A DNA stretch of 64,000 nucleotides from Proteiniclasticum sediminis (GTDB lineage: Bacteria; Bacillota; Clostridia; Clostridiales; Clostridiaceae), in the NCBI RefSeq assembly GCF_018128025.1, contig NZ_JAGSCS010000004.1:1-64000 (forward strand). The letters run 5' to 3'. Shown here one piece after another: positions 42,905-51,133 of the stretch. The notes beneath the pieces are model-generated. The model was not told the DNA's origin. It searched no databases and worked only from the letters and a program-made list of their open reading frames with translations. A program made the position numbers and the translations under genes. Numbering within the stretch: the first letter of the stretch is position 1; the number at the start of each line of letters is the position of its first letter.

Positions 42905-43316
42905 AAATAACTCCTTTAGGGAAAAAGTTTTAATATTTCATGATTTATACACCTTTATTTTAATTGAATTTCAATGGATTTCAATATTCCTTCATAAATT
43001 TCACAGGATGCGGGAAACAATACGCAGATGGCTTCGTATTCAATCAGGATCCCTTTTACGCTCCAGCTAAAAAATGGATCTTCATCAAAATTGTAAACTT
43101 TCCGCGGAACATTCTGTTCAAAATATCGCCAAAAAAAATTGCGATCACTTTTTTCTTCTCCTCGGCACATTTTAAGTTATGATGAACAATCCCAAGAAAA
43201 ATAAGAAAACCGAAGGGTTTTCTGCTATGATAAGAGCAAGAAGTCAGAATTATTCCAATGTCTGACTTCGTCGTTCCCTATCAAAGGGAAAAGATGAGGT
43301 AAAGGAGAGGAAATCG
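42905..43316. other. 412 bp divergent intergenic region
   Basis: No gene is seen. It separates the transglutaminase-like gene (minus) from the nucleotidyltransferase-like gene (plus). On the minus strand TTGAAA and TGTATAAAT near 42943-42975 are possible promoter parts with poor spacing. On the plus strand an extended -10 TGCTATGAT lies at 43223-43231, and the leader that follows contains the inverted repeat GAAGTCAGA / TCTGACTTC (43240-43248 with 43261-43269). Confidence 0.45.
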
Positions 43317-44168
43317 ATGAACTTTGACCTGACGAATCCAAGAGTTATTCTAGCCAAAGAAATTCGAGAGAAATTGAGAAATGTGGAATTCGACGGGCCT
43401 GAACTCATGGCCATGGCTGTCGGCGGTTCGGTATCCCGAGGCCAGGCAGACGCCTTTTCAGACCTCGAACTCCTCTGTTTCTGGGACGTCTTCCCCGATG
43501 TAGACACCCGGCTGAAGCTGGTGGAAGCCATCGGCGCCGAGGTAATCTTCCCCGTGGACGATGACCAGAACGAGGACAACCTGCTCCTCAATGACATCCA
43601 GGTGGACATCATGCACAACACCGTGGACTACTACGACAACATGATCAGTGATGCCTGGGAGTTCCATCTGGCTGATTACCAGACTCTGGCCTTCCTGGAC
43701 ACCATCGCCTATGCCTATCCGCTCTTTGGCGAAGACATTCTTAATGTATGGAAAGAAAAAACCGAGGTTTACCCTCGGGAACTGGCCATCAACGTCATTT
43801 TTGACAATCTGGTGAAACTCCACAACGGCAACATCGAGCTCTATATCCAGCGCGATAACCCCACGGAGTTCTATGCCCAGATGGTGGTGATCCAGCGCAA
43901 GCTCTTCAACATCCTCTCCGCCATCAACAAAACCTATGCCGGCGGCTACAAGTGGATGTATCCTGAGCTCCTCAGCATGGAGATTGCCCCGGTGAACATC
44001 GCCAGCCGCTTCAAGCAGATGTTCGCCATCAATAAGTTTGAAGCTGTGGAAGATCTCTACGCGCTGGTCTTCGAATCCCTGTATCTGGTCAAACACAACT
44101 TCCCGGAGATTGATTTCAATGTGGAAGAGACCTTCGACAAGTTCATGATCAAACGGCTGCCGCTCTAA
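43317..44168 (+). CDS. Nucleotidyltransferase-fold protein, DUF4037-like
   Basis: A 283-residue soluble protein. The N-terminal MAVGGSVSRGQADAFSDLEL (residues 32-51) has the GSxxRG...SDxEL layout of the pol-beta nucleotidyltransferase fold; the second metal carboxylate may lie in DIQVDIMHN near 95. The C-terminal two-thirds is helical. Members transfer a nucleotide to a drug, protein or RNA, but for this family the substrate is unknown. It is a single gene with its own leader hairpin and a shared terminator. Start ATG follows GGAGAGGAAA. Confidence 0.7.
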   Translation: MNFDLTNPRVILAKEIREKLRNVEFDGPELMAMAVGGSVSRGQADAFSDLELLCFWDVFPDVDTRLKLVEAIGAEVIFPVDDDQNEDNLLLNDIQVDIMHNTVDYYDNMISDAWEFHLADYQTLAFLDTIAYAYPLFGEDILNVWKEKTEVYPRELAINVIFDNLVKLHNGNIELYIQRDNPTEFYAQMVVIQRKLFNILSAINKTYAGGYKWMYPELLSMEIAPVNIASRFKQMFAINKFEAVEDLYALVFESLYLVKHNFPEIDFNVEETFDKFMIKRLPL

Positions 44169-44186
44169 GGGCTGCCGCTCCAATAA

Positions 44187-44220
44187 AATACCCTGCGCAA
44201 AAAACTCAGCGCAGGGTATT
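44187..44220. terminator. Bidirectional terminator between convergent genes
   Basis: Perfect 12 bp stem AATACCCTGCGC / GCGCAGGGTATT (44187-44198 with 44209-44220). It is followed by TTTCATTT on the plus strand and TTTATTGG on the minus strand, so it serves both the nucleotidyltransferase-like gene and xpt. Confidence 0.88.
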
Positions 44221-44226
44221 TTTCAT

Positions 44227-44799
44227 TTACGGACGAAACACTAAACCGTCTTGATCCATCTTATCCACAATGGCCAGGCTTTCCAACGGATACCCCGCAG
44301 CTCTCAGCTCGGCTCCGCCTTCCAGGAACCCCTTCTCAATGACGATGCCGATACCACCCACGGAAGCTCCGCTTTGACGGGCAATGTCCAGGAGCCCCGC
44401 CATGGCCTTTCCATCGGCCAGGAAATCATCGAGAACGAGGACCCGATCCTCCTTCGTCAGATACCTGCGGCTCACCCGGATGATGTACTCCCGCTGCTTG
44501 GTGAAGGAATAGACCTTGGATTCATAGACTTCCTTATCCAGATTCTGGCTTTCCACCTTCTTGGCAAAAACCACCGGCACCTGAAAATACCGGGCGGCCA
44601 TGACGGCGATGGCAATGCCGCTGACCTCGATGGTGAGGATCTTCGTGATCCCCGCATGCTGAAAGCGGTGGAAGAATTCTTTTCCTATAGCATCCAGAAG
44701 CTCCACATCCAGCTGATGGTTAAGAAACTGATCCACCTTCAGAATATTCCCTTCGCGCACTTCTCCCAATTCCCTGATCTTTGCTTTCAGCTGATCCAT
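44227..44799 (-). CDS. xpt: Xanthine phosphoribosyltransferase
   Basis: A 190-residue type I PRTase. RVLVLDDFLADGKAM (about 119-133) is the PRPP-binding loop, and MDQLKAKIRELGEV and FLNHQLD at the start match xpt proteins. It makes XMP from xanthine and PRPP in purine salvage. In many Firmicutes xpt is under a purine riboswitch; none is recognised in the 170 bases upstream, and no pbuX permease follows. Confidence 0.93.
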   Translation of the reverse strand: MDQLKAKIRELGEVREGNILKVDQFLNHQLDVELLDAIGKEFFHRFQHAGITKILTIEVSGIAIAVMAARYFQVPVVFAKKVESQNLDKEVYESKVYSFTKQREYIIRVSRRYLTKEDRVLVLDDFLADGKAMAGLLDIARQSGASVGGIGIVIEKGFLEGGAELRAAGYPLESLAIVDKMDQDGLVFRP

Positions 44800-44968
44800 A
44801 TCCGCACCTCATCCTTTGTAAATTTTCTCCTATTCTACCACAGATCTCCCCCCAGGTAACAGGGTTTCTTGCCAAAGCTCCTGGCGCTCCCTCTTCTCCT
44901 TTTTTCATCGTTCTCTCCTTCCCCCATGTGGTATAATGGGCAAAGAGAATGAAAGAGAGGAAGATCCC

Positions 44969-45226
44969 ATGTTTGACTTGTTCATTTATCTCCTGGGTCT
45001 TAGCATCGGCGCCGCCATCCTCCTCACGGGAGGCTACCTGCTGATCTCCGCCCTGCGTAGCAAGGATACCTATATGCGTTTAAACCGGGCCACCCTTCTG
45101 GTTGCCCTGGTGGTTTTCTTTGGCATGCTCACCCTGAACTACAGCCTGCTGAATTCCTTCCTGGCTTCAGCCCTGGCGCTGCTCCTCATCCGGGTGTCCT
45201 ATGTCATCTACATCGATGCGGAATAG
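44969..45226 (+). CDS. Small two- to three-helix membrane protein
   Basis: An 85-residue hydrophobic protein from the ATG at 44969, which follows GAGAGGAAG; an earlier in-frame ATG at 44936 lacks a site and lies on a TATAAT box (44932-44937). Helices lie at about 3-25, 38-55 and 58-78. The middle (RSKDTYMRLNRATLLV) is faintly like MnhG/MrpG antiporter subunits (DxYxRLHxAT), but no other Mrp gene is present. Function unknown. It is 20 bases ahead of the esterase gene, so they are one operon. Confidence 0.6.
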   Translation: MFDLFIYLLGLSIGAAILLTGGYLLISALRSKDTYMRLNRATLLVALVVFFGMLTLNYSLLNSFLASALALLLIRVSYVIYIDAE

Positions 45227-45246
45227 CACACAAGGAGGATCTGCAC

Positions 45247-45927
45247 ATGCCCATTTTTGATACCGTCCTTTCCCGGCGGGTGAAGCTCCCGTTTCGCCTG
45301 AGCCTACCTAAAGGTTATGCCGAAAAAGCAGCCCAGGGTGAAACCTTTCCCCTCCTCCTCTTCCTCCACGGCATGGGAGAGCGGGGAACAAACCTTCAGC
45401 GCCTGAGCGCCACCGGACTTCCAAAGCTTCTGGACGAAGGTCTCGAGCTGCCCTTCCTCGTCCTCATGCCCCTTTGTCCGGAAGATTCCTTCTGGAATGA
45501 CGAGCATGAGGCGCTTCACGCCCTCGTGGAATACATCACCGAGAATTATGCCGTGGATGCATCCCGGCGGGCCATCACCGGCCTCAGCATGGGCGGCTTC
45601 GGCACCTATGAAATGCTCACCCGCTATCCGCAGATGTTTTCCGCCGGTGTGCCCATCTGCGGAGGCATTGGCTCCCTGTACACCCGGTTCTTTCTGGAAA
45701 ACCTGAAGGAGATCCCCCTGTGGATCTTCCACGGGCGCTTGGATGAACAGGTTCCCGTGGAGGAGAGTCTCACCATCCATGACCGACTCCTCAAACTCGG
45801 CGCCCAAGGCGTAAAACTCACCGTGTATGACGACCTTAACCATGATTCCTGGAGTGCCACCTACGCCAATCCCCAAGTCTATGATTTTCTCCTGGAACCT
45901 AGGCTCCAGGCGGATTCCCAAATATAA
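45247..45927 (+). CDS. Alpha/beta-hydrolase, esterase/phospholipase type
   Basis: A 226-residue hydrolase. LLLFLHGMGERGTN near 34-47 forms the oxyanion side, GLSMGGFGTYEM near 116 carries the nucleophile Ser (GxSxG), IFHGRLDEQVPVE near 160 holds the Asp, and LNHDSWSATY near 199 the His. This matches predicted carboxylesterases/peptidases of the LpqC-like group. No signal peptide, so it acts inside the cell. Substrate unknown. AGGAGG six bases before the ATG. It is followed by a terminator. Confidence 0.85.
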   Translation: MPIFDTVLSRRVKLPFRLSLPKGYAEKAAQGETFPLLLFLHGMGERGTNLQRLSATGLPKLLDEGLELPFLVLMPLCPEDSFWNDEHEALHALVEYITENYAVDASRRAITGLSMGGFGTYEMLTRYPQMFSAGVPICGGIGSLYTRFFLENLKEIPLWIFHGRLDEQVPVEESLTIHDRLLKLGAQGVKLTVYDDLNHDSWSATYANPQVYDFLLEPRLQADSQI

Positions 45928-45936
45928 GAGCTTCAC

Positions 45937-45976
45937 AATAAACACTTTCGAAGAGTACGGAAGTGTTTATTATTTT
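45937..45976 (+). terminator. Terminator after the esterase gene
   Basis: Stem AATAAACACTT / AAGTGTTTATT (45937-45947 with 45961-45971), followed by ATTTTGTAT on the plus strand. Confidence 0.75.
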
Positions 45977-46036
45977 GTATAAAAATAACATAATCATAAA
46001 TTTCGTAAATAACGGATTAATATTTTATTTATAGTC

Positions 46037-46042
46037 TATAAT
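46037..46042 (+). promoter_or_regulatory. Possible -10 element ahead of the sigma-factor gene
   Basis: A perfect TATAAT lies at 46037-46042, about 77 bases before the ATG, in an AT-rich stretch; no convincing -35 is seen 17 bases upstream. If the sigma factor controls itself, the real promoter may not match the sigma-A consensus. Confidence 0.35.
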
Positions 46043-46119
46043 CATAATAACTACCCTCTATGCTCTTTTCCTTTCTTCAGCATATTTTAGTAATACAAGT
46101 ATAATTTCAGGAGGAAACC

Positions 46120-46707
46120 ATGACAGAAAGTATTTTTCTGCTCGCAAAGAATGGAAATCAGGACGCCACAGAACAAGTCATCCGATCCATCGAACCCTTC
46201 ATCATCCAGCAATGCCGGAGAGTCCACCTCAGGATCCACGACTTCGAGGATCTGAAACAGATCTGCTATGAAGCGGTCATTAAAGGGATCCCAAAAATCC
46301 GGAAAGAAAACCTGGAGTCGGCGCCCTCCTATCTCATGAAATGCGTCCACAATGCCCTGAAATACGAAGCCCGGCGAATCCTCGCCCAGCCTTCGGATCT
46401 CAGCTTGGAAAGTGAGGACAGCGACGGCATCCGATACGGCGAGAAGCTCGTGGCGGAGGATGACACGGAAGAAACCATCATCCGAAACCATGACCGGCAG
46501 CTGATCAAGGAAGCCTTTCAGGAATTGTGCACCGAGGAGAAAAATGTTGTTTCATACTTCATTCAAGACCACTATGGGGGGTTGAAACGATACTCCGATC
46601 TCTACAAGGTCGATTACCGAAAAGCCCGTTATCTCAAAGACAAGGCCCTGCGAAAGATGAGACTCTACCTGGAAGCCCAGGATGAGCAGTTATCCTCAAA
46701 CTCTTAA
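46120..46707 (+). CDS. Small sigma-70-family factor
   Basis: A 195-residue protein. HDFEDLKQICYEAVIKGI (about 39-56) resembles sigma region 2.1-2.2 (DxEDLxQ), region 2.4 may lie in the next 40 residues, and a C-terminal part (about 125-185) with EEKNVVSYFIQDHY and YKVDYRKARYLKDKALRKM resembles region 4 with its helix-turn-helix. The size fits ECF or the UviA/TcdR-like group of clostridial sigma factors. No anti-sigma gene is adjacent. Its regulon is unknown; a terminator follows directly. GGAGG lies six bases ahead of the ATG. Confidence 0.75.
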   Translation: MTESIFLLAKNGNQDATEQVIRSIEPFIIQQCRRVHLRIHDFEDLKQICYEAVIKGIPKIRKENLESAPSYLMKCVHNALKYEARRILAQPSDLSLESEDSDGIRYGEKLVAEDDTEETIIRNHDRQLIKEAFQELCTEEKNVVSYFIQDHYGGLKRYSDLYKVDYRKARYLKDKALRKMRLYLEAQDEQLSSNS

Positions 46708-46757
46708 CCGATCAACAACGGACATCATCAAAAAAATTGTACTTGTATAAAATATGG

Positions 46758-46795
46758 GGGGGATTCTGGAGAAAACCAGAGTCCCTTTTATTTTT
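46758..46795 (+). terminator. Terminator after the sigma-factor gene
   Basis: Stem GGGATTCTGG / CCAGAGTCCC with one G-T pair (about 46760-46769 with 46776-46785), followed by TTTTATTTTTG on the plus strand. Confidence 0.85.
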
Positions 46796-46866
46796 GTCTT
46801 GCCCTTTCCCCCATCTTTCCCCCGTTTTCCTCCATGTGCTAAAATGGGAGAAAGGAAGTGAAACAA

Positions 46867-47622
46867 ATGGACCGATACGAAAAAAGCGCAGATCTTCTCC
46901 ACGGGGCAAAACGGATTACTGTTCTCACCGGGGCCGGTATGTCCACCGAGTCAGGGCTGAAGGATTTCCGTTCCAAGAGCGGACTGTCCAGTAGCCTCTA
47001 TGAGGGGTATGCTCCCGAAGAGATCCTCTCCCGCAGTTTTTTCCGTCGAAACACCGATCTCTTTTATTCGTATCTTCGGGAACATCTGGATGTGACGGGC
47101 ATCACGCCCAACATCGGCCATAAAATCCTGGCCCAGTGGCAAGGGCGAAAGCCCCACCACATCATCACCCAGAATATCGACTCCCTCCATCAGGCCGCGG
47201 GAAGTCACGATGTCCTGGAGATCCACGGCACCCTGACGACGGCCACCTGTACGGGCTGCAAAAAGCAAAAGAGTCTTCGGGAAGTGCTGGATAGGGGCTA
47301 CAGCTGCGACTGTGGTGGTGTCTACAAACCCGACATTGTCCTCTACGATGAGGAAGTGAGCCAGATCTATGAAGCCTTTCGCCTGGCGGAGGAATCAGAC
47401 CTCCTCGTGGTTTTGGGGACTTCCCTGAAGGTCTACCCTGCCGCCTCCATCCCGGAGGCCTATGGCATCCGCAAAAAGCCAGCCATCATCATCAACCGGG
47501 ATCCCAGCCCTTATGCCTTTGGCTACAATGTGGTGGAGATCAATGAAAGCATTGGGGAAACCCTTCGAAGGATCGATGAGATCCTGAAAAAGAAACATCC
47601 CCTGGAAGAGATGCCCCGCTGA
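46867..47622 (+). CDS. cobB: Sir2-family NAD-dependent protein deacylase
   Basis: A sirtuin of 251 residues from the ATG at 46867; an in-frame GTG at 46858 overlaps the AAAGGA ribosome site, so I prefer the ATG. Motifs: TGAGMSTESGLKDFR (about 21-35), TQNIDSLHQAAGS (about 101), the catalytic His in LEIHGTL, and two Cys pairs (CTGCKK and CDCGG) for zinc. It removes acetyl or longer acyl groups from Lys with NAD. The region after GL is not an exact match to the AYR desuccinylase motif, so the acyl preference is open. Confidence 0.93.
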   Translation: MDRYEKSADLLHGAKRITVLTGAGMSTESGLKDFRSKSGLSSSLYEGYAPEEILSRSFFRRNTDLFYSYLREHLDVTGITPNIGHKILAQWQGRKPHHIITQNIDSLHQAAGSHDVLEIHGTLTTATCTGCKKQKSLREVLDRGYSCDCGGVYKPDIVLYDEEVSQIYEAFRLAEESDLLVVLGTSLKVYPAASIPEAYGIRKKPAIIINRDPSPYAFGYNVVEINESIGETLRRIDEILKKKHPLEEMPR

Positions 47623-47641
47623 CGACAACGAAAATCGTAAA

Positions 47642-47692
47642 GGAGCCTCGATATCCCGGATTCAACGGGGATATGGAGGCTCCCTTTTATTT
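47642..47692 (+). terminator. Terminator after cobB
   Basis: Long stem GGAGCCTCGATATCCC / GGGATATGGAGGCTCC (47642-47657 with 47668-47683), one mismatch, followed by CTTTTATTTTG. Confidence 0.92.
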
Positions 47693-47820
47693 TGCTTAGA
47701 GAGAGAAATCAACGGGATTCCCTTCTACAAAAGCATGGCTCCAAGGATGCCTTGCCTTGATCCAGGGGAACTCCAGGCGAAGCCTTGACGCGCTCATGTC
47801 TCGCGTCCATCCAGGATAAC

Positions 47821-48741
47821 CTAGATCTCGATGCCCAGGGCATTCTTCACCATGATACCGATGACAAAGGAGGCAAAGGCCACACTGAGGGAGATGGCCG
47901 CCATGACCCCGAACTGCTTCTTGAAGCTCTCAGCCCGGGTCACGGACACATAGAAGCTGAAGACGGCGATGACGCTGATGACTACCCCCAGCATAATGGC
48001 TAAGGAGATCAAGTACTGGTCCTCCGGAAGGAGGATGTAGGGAAGCACCATGAGGGACACCGTGAGGACATAGGCGATGCCCGTGATGAGGGCCGCCTTT
48101 CCCGGCGTCTTCTTGCTGTGGTTGCCGTCAGCCCGGGTGGAGAGAAACTCCGACGCGGCCATGGACAAACTGGCAGAGATGCCGGTAATGATGCCGGCCA
48201 AAGCAATGAGCCGGTTATTGCGCATGGCGAAGGTAAAGCCCGCAATGGCCCCGGAGAGCTCCACCAGGGCATCATTAAGCCCCAGCACGATGGAACTGAC
48301 GTAGACCAGGCGCTCCTCATCCAAGAGGGAGAGAAGGTCCATGTCGATCATGTCTTCTTCCTGGAAGATAAAGTCCAGCTCCGGGATCACCTGAATGAGC
48401 TCCTGACGGATGGCCTTGGACATGACCCTGGCCTGGATCATCTCCATGCGCTTCAGGGTAAAGGTAAACCCCAGGATTCGGGAGCGAAGGAGCATCCGCT
48501 CAATGCGGCTGGGCTTGCTCACTTCAGGCCCTAGATACTTGGCAAAGATTTCCACATGGGTCTTTTCGTGCTCGGCAATCTTCCGAAGAGTCTCGGCATT
48601 GTCAAAAGACAGCCGGGGATCTTCGGATAATCGCCGGTATACCTCATAACCCATGCTCTCATTGGCCTGAAAGCGCTTCAGGGCTTTCAGCAGATGGGGG
48701 GCCATGTTCATAATGGTCATTTCCTCTTCCACTTTTCTCAC
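47821..48741 (-). CDS. Rubrerythrin-like plus VIT1/CCC1-family membrane protein
   Basis: A 306-residue protein in two parts. The N-terminal half (about 12-145) is a ferritin/rubrerythrin-like helix bundle with ANESMGYEVYRRL, RKIAEHEKTHVEIF and LDFIFQEEDMIDMD, which carry the Glu/His metal ligands. The C-terminal half (about 150-306) has five membrane helices with VLGLNDALVELSGAIAGFTFA and SASLSMAASEFLSTRA, typical of VIT1/CCC1 iron/manganese transporters. It likely senses or binds iron and transports it. The start is uncertain: a GTG at 48741 or in-frame ATGs at 48720 and 48711. Confidence 0.87.
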   Translation of the reverse strand: MRKVEEEMTIMNMAPHLLKALKRFQANESMGYEVYRRLSEDPRLSFDNAETLRKIAEHEKTHVEIFAKYLGPEVSKPSRIERMLLRSRILGFTFTLKRMEMIQARVMSKAIRQELIQVIPELDFIFQEEDMIDMDLLSLLDEERLVYVSSIVLGLNDALVELSGAIAGFTFAMRNNRLIALAGIITGISASLSMAASEFLSTRADGNHSKKTPGKAALITGIAYVLTVSLMVLPYILLPEDQYLISLAIMLGVVISVIAVFSFYVSVTRAESFKKQFGVMAAISLSVAFASFVIGIMVKNALGIEI

Positions 48742-49085
48742 CTCTTGTCTATTTTATGAAGAATAGATGAACAGGATGAGGCCGTGAAATTTACAATTAT
48801 GTGCAAATGTTGAACATTATTAGAATCCCGGGAAAGATTCTCAGAAAGAATAATTCTCATTGATACCTTCCCCGGCGCTTCCTCTTTCCTTATGCCCCGG
48901 AGGTTCCGGCCCTGAGACCGATTTCACCCTTTCCCCTGCGTCTTCCCTTGATCCGCCTCATTTTCTTACGATTTTTTTAAGATTTCTTAATTTCTCTTTT
49001 TTGTCATCCATTGGAGTCGATCTACGCTATAATAGGAAAGTGAAAACTTAAACGAAGAAAACGGAAGACCCCCGTGGAGGAACAC
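48742..49085. other. Divergent gap between the VIT1-like and LCP genes
   Basis: No gene is seen. On the plus strand a perfect TATAAT (49028-49033) lies about 52 bases before the LCP start; the -35 is weak. Upstream there are A/T-rich interrupted stretches (AGAATAATTCTCATT near 48847-48861) that are only loosely Fur-box-like, so I do not claim a site. A ribosome site GGAGG is at 49076-49080. Confidence 0.45.
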
Positions 49086-50132
49086 ATGAAAAGAAATGTA
49101 AGTCAAGCTGAATACAACCGAAAACGAAGAAAGCGCCGAAATCGCATCCGCACCGGACTCCTGGTCGTAATGACCCTTCTCATGTTCTCCGCGGGGTTTG
49201 GCTATGCCTATATCCATAACCTCCTGGATTCCACGAATAAGGATCTCATCTCCCAAAAGAACGATGATCTGGGTATTGAGAATCCGGAAACCCCGGTGGA
49301 AACCGAGGGTGAGCCCTATGAGCCGGAAGTGGATCCGAAGGATAAACTCCCCTACTACTATCATGGCGTCACCGGCGTCACCAACATCGCCCTCTTTGGC
49401 GTGGATGCCGAGCTGGGCAAAGCCGGCCGCAGCGACACCATCATGATCGTCACCATCGACAAGAACAACAATAAAATCAAGCTCACGTCCATCATGCGTG
49501 ACTCCTATGTGGACATCGAAGGCAAGGGCATGGACAAGATCACCCACGCCTATGCCTACGGCAAAGCCCAGCTGGCGGTGAAAACCTTGAACACCAACTT
49601 CCATCTGAACATCAAGGACTACGCCACGGTTAACTTCACCACCCTGCCCAAGATCATCGATATCCTGGGTGGTGTCACCATCACCGTGACCAAAGCGGAA
49701 GTTCCCCATATCCCCGGCCTCACCCAGGCAGGAACCTTTAACCTCAAGGGTGATCAGGCTCTGGCCTATGCCCGGATCCGAAAGATCGACTCTGACTTTG
49801 CCCGTTCCGAGCGTCAGCGTACCGTCATGAAGGCCATCATCGACAAGATGCTGAAGAGCCCCGTGACCAGCTATCCCGGAATTCTCAGCAAGATCCTTCC
49901 TTTGGTGACCACCAACCTGTCCTCCAGCGATATCCTGGGGATGGCCACCAGCGTTGTCACTAACAACATCCGCACCATCGAGCAGAACCGTTATCCGGAA
50001 GATGCCTATGCCAAAGGCCAGATCATCAACGGCACCTGGTACTATGTCTTTGACCGAGCCAAGGCCGTCGATGCCATCGGCAAATACATCTACCTGGATG
50101 AGAAAACGGAACCTGTGCAGACGCCGAACTAA
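49086..50132 (+). CDS. LytR-CpsA-Psr (LCP) family wall-polymer ligase
   Basis: A 348-residue protein. I use the ATG at 49086 (GGAGG five bases ahead); an in-frame GTG at 49074 would overlap this site. A basic cytoplasmic tail (KRRKRRNRIR) leads into one membrane helix (about 25-45), an acidic linker with repeated E-P-E, then the LCP domain with LFGVDAELGKAGRSDTIMI, MRDSYVDIEGKGMDKITHAYAYG and YARIRKIDSDFARSERQ, whose Arg and Asp residues bind the pyrophosphate lipid. It transfers polyprenyl-linked glycan to peptidoglycan. It could attach the polymers of the two loci in this window. Confidence 0.93.
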   Translation: MKRNVSQAEYNRKRRKRRNRIRTGLLVVMTLLMFSAGFGYAYIHNLLDSTNKDLISQKNDDLGIENPETPVETEGEPYEPEVDPKDKLPYYYHGVTGVTNIALFGVDAELGKAGRSDTIMIVTIDKNNNKIKLTSIMRDSYVDIEGKGMDKITHAYAYGKAQLAVKTLNTNFHLNIKDYATVNFTTLPKIIDILGGVTITVTKAEVPHIPGLTQAGTFNLKGDQALAYARIRKIDSDFARSERQRTVMKAIIDKMLKSPVTSYPGILSKILPLVTTNLSSSDILGMATSVVTNNIRTIEQNRYPEDAYAKGQIINGTWYYVFDRAKAVDAIGKYIYLDEKTEPVQTPN

Positions 50133-50144
50133 CAGACCCTGAAG

Positions 50145-50187
50145 CCCGGGAAGCCGGGGCGTTTGCCCCCTTCCCGGGTATTTTTAT
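50145..50187 (+). terminator. Terminator after the LCP gene
   Basis: GC-rich stem CCCGGGAAG / CTTCCCGGG with GGGGC / GCCCC pairing inside, followed by TATTTTTATC on the plus strand. Confidence 0.9.
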
Positions 50188-50217
50188 CCCGAAAAGAAAA
50201 CATCTCCGGGGTTCATC

Positions 50218-50246
50218 TTTGAATTTTTGTAAAATCCGGGTATACT
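50218..50246 (+). promoter_or_regulatory. Promoter of the ECF S-component gene
   Basis: TTTGAA (50218-50223), 17 bases, TATACT (50241-50246), about 45 bases before the ATG. No riboswitch is recognised in the short leader. Confidence 0.6.
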
Positions 50247-50292
50247 ATAGTGGTGAATAAATGAGAACTTGACCGCAAGAGGAGGAACATCC

Positions 50293-50784
50293 ATGAACAA
50301 CTACCGAAAACTGGCCTATGGCGGCCTCATCGGCGCCCTGGTCTTTCTAGGCACCTATCTAATTCAGATTCCCATCCCCGGCGGTCTCGGCTATGCGAAT
50401 TTTGGCGATGGGGTGATCCTCATCAGCTCCACGCTGCTGGGACCCTTCGCCGCTTTCCCGGCAGCCATCGGCTCAGCTTTAGCAGATATGTTTGCCGGTT
50501 TCCCCCAGTACATTCCCTTCACCTTCACCATTAAAGGACTGGTGGCCCTGGTGCCGTCTCTCCTCCTGCGGAAGAAAACGAGATCCTTCCGTTCCATGCT
50601 CCTGCCCTTTATTCTGGCCGAGGCCGTCATGGTCTCCGGATACTTCATCGCCGACTCCATTCTCTACGGTACGCTCTATGCTGCAGGCGCCGTAGGCTAC
50701 AATCTCCTCCAGGGATTTGTAGGGGTGGTCCTGGGCATCGTCGGATCCGTCTTCGTGCTGAAGAACAACATCAGCATCAAGTAA
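50293..50784 (+). CDS. ECF transporter S component
   Basis: A 163-residue membrane protein from the ATG at 50293, with AGAGGAGG seven bases ahead (a TTG at 50269 is unlikely). Five or six helices. GYANFGDGVILISSTLLGPFAAFPAAIGSALADM and PFTFTIKGLVALVP are typical of the PF07155/PF12822 substrate-binding subunits. Such proteins capture a vitamin and work with a shared EcfAA'T module, which is not in the window. Substrate cannot be named; HmpT- or pyridoxine-type relatives share this pattern. It is a single-gene unit with its own promoter. Confidence 0.88.
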   Translation: MNNYRKLAYGGLIGALVFLGTYLIQIPIPGGLGYANFGDGVILISSTLLGPFAAFPAAIGSALADMFAGFPQYIPFTFTIKGLVALVPSLLLRKKTRSFRSMLLPFILAEAVMVSGYFIADSILYGTLYAAGAVGYNLLQGFVGVVLGIVGSVFVLKNNISIK

Positions 50785-51133
50785 GAAGCCGATACGGATT
50801 GCATGGGATGTATTCCATGGAACAAGACGACATCTCCCCAATGACATTCACGAAAGCATGAAAATTTAAACAGCACGATTCCTCGATCATGATATGCTCA
50901 TCATCATCGGGAATCGTGCTGTTCTCATTTGGTGGAGTGCAAAATAATGGCCCTATGTTCAAGGAAAGCTCGTCAAAGTCAGATGCTTTAACATCCAGCA
51001 GCAAAAGAAAAATTGTATATGACTCTGGAGTTCCACAACTGTGGAGAAAACTGATGCAAGCTGATCCATGAAGGGAATTATTTACACCATTTATTCAAGA
51101 AGTGGATCATCAAGAGCATTAAGAAAATTACGC
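50785..51133. other. 349 bp gap after the ECF gene
   Basis: The only structure is the terminator-like hairpin at 50869-50923. The sequence after it, up to the end of the broken UspA gene, has no coding signature that I can support. Confidence 0.4.
50869..50923 (+). terminator. Long-stem hairpin after the ECF gene
   Basis: Perfect 14 bp stem AACAGCACGATTCC / GGAATCGTGCTGTT (50869-50882 with 50910-50923) and a 27-base loop that can pair further (CGAT/ATCG). Only CTCATTTGG follows, so termination may be incomplete. Confidence 0.55.

Noticed and set aside
44800-44935. Purine riboswitch upstream of xpt
   Set aside because: I looked for the conserved loop and junction bases of the guanine aptamer on the minus strand and found none.
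44969-45226. MrpG/MnhG antiporter subunit
   Set aside because: The similarity is limited to one short segment and no other Mrp subunit is present, so I kept it as an unknown membrane protein.
48847-48861. Fur box upstream of the VIT1-like gene
   Set aside because: The match to the 19-bp consensus is loose and only one arm is recognisable.
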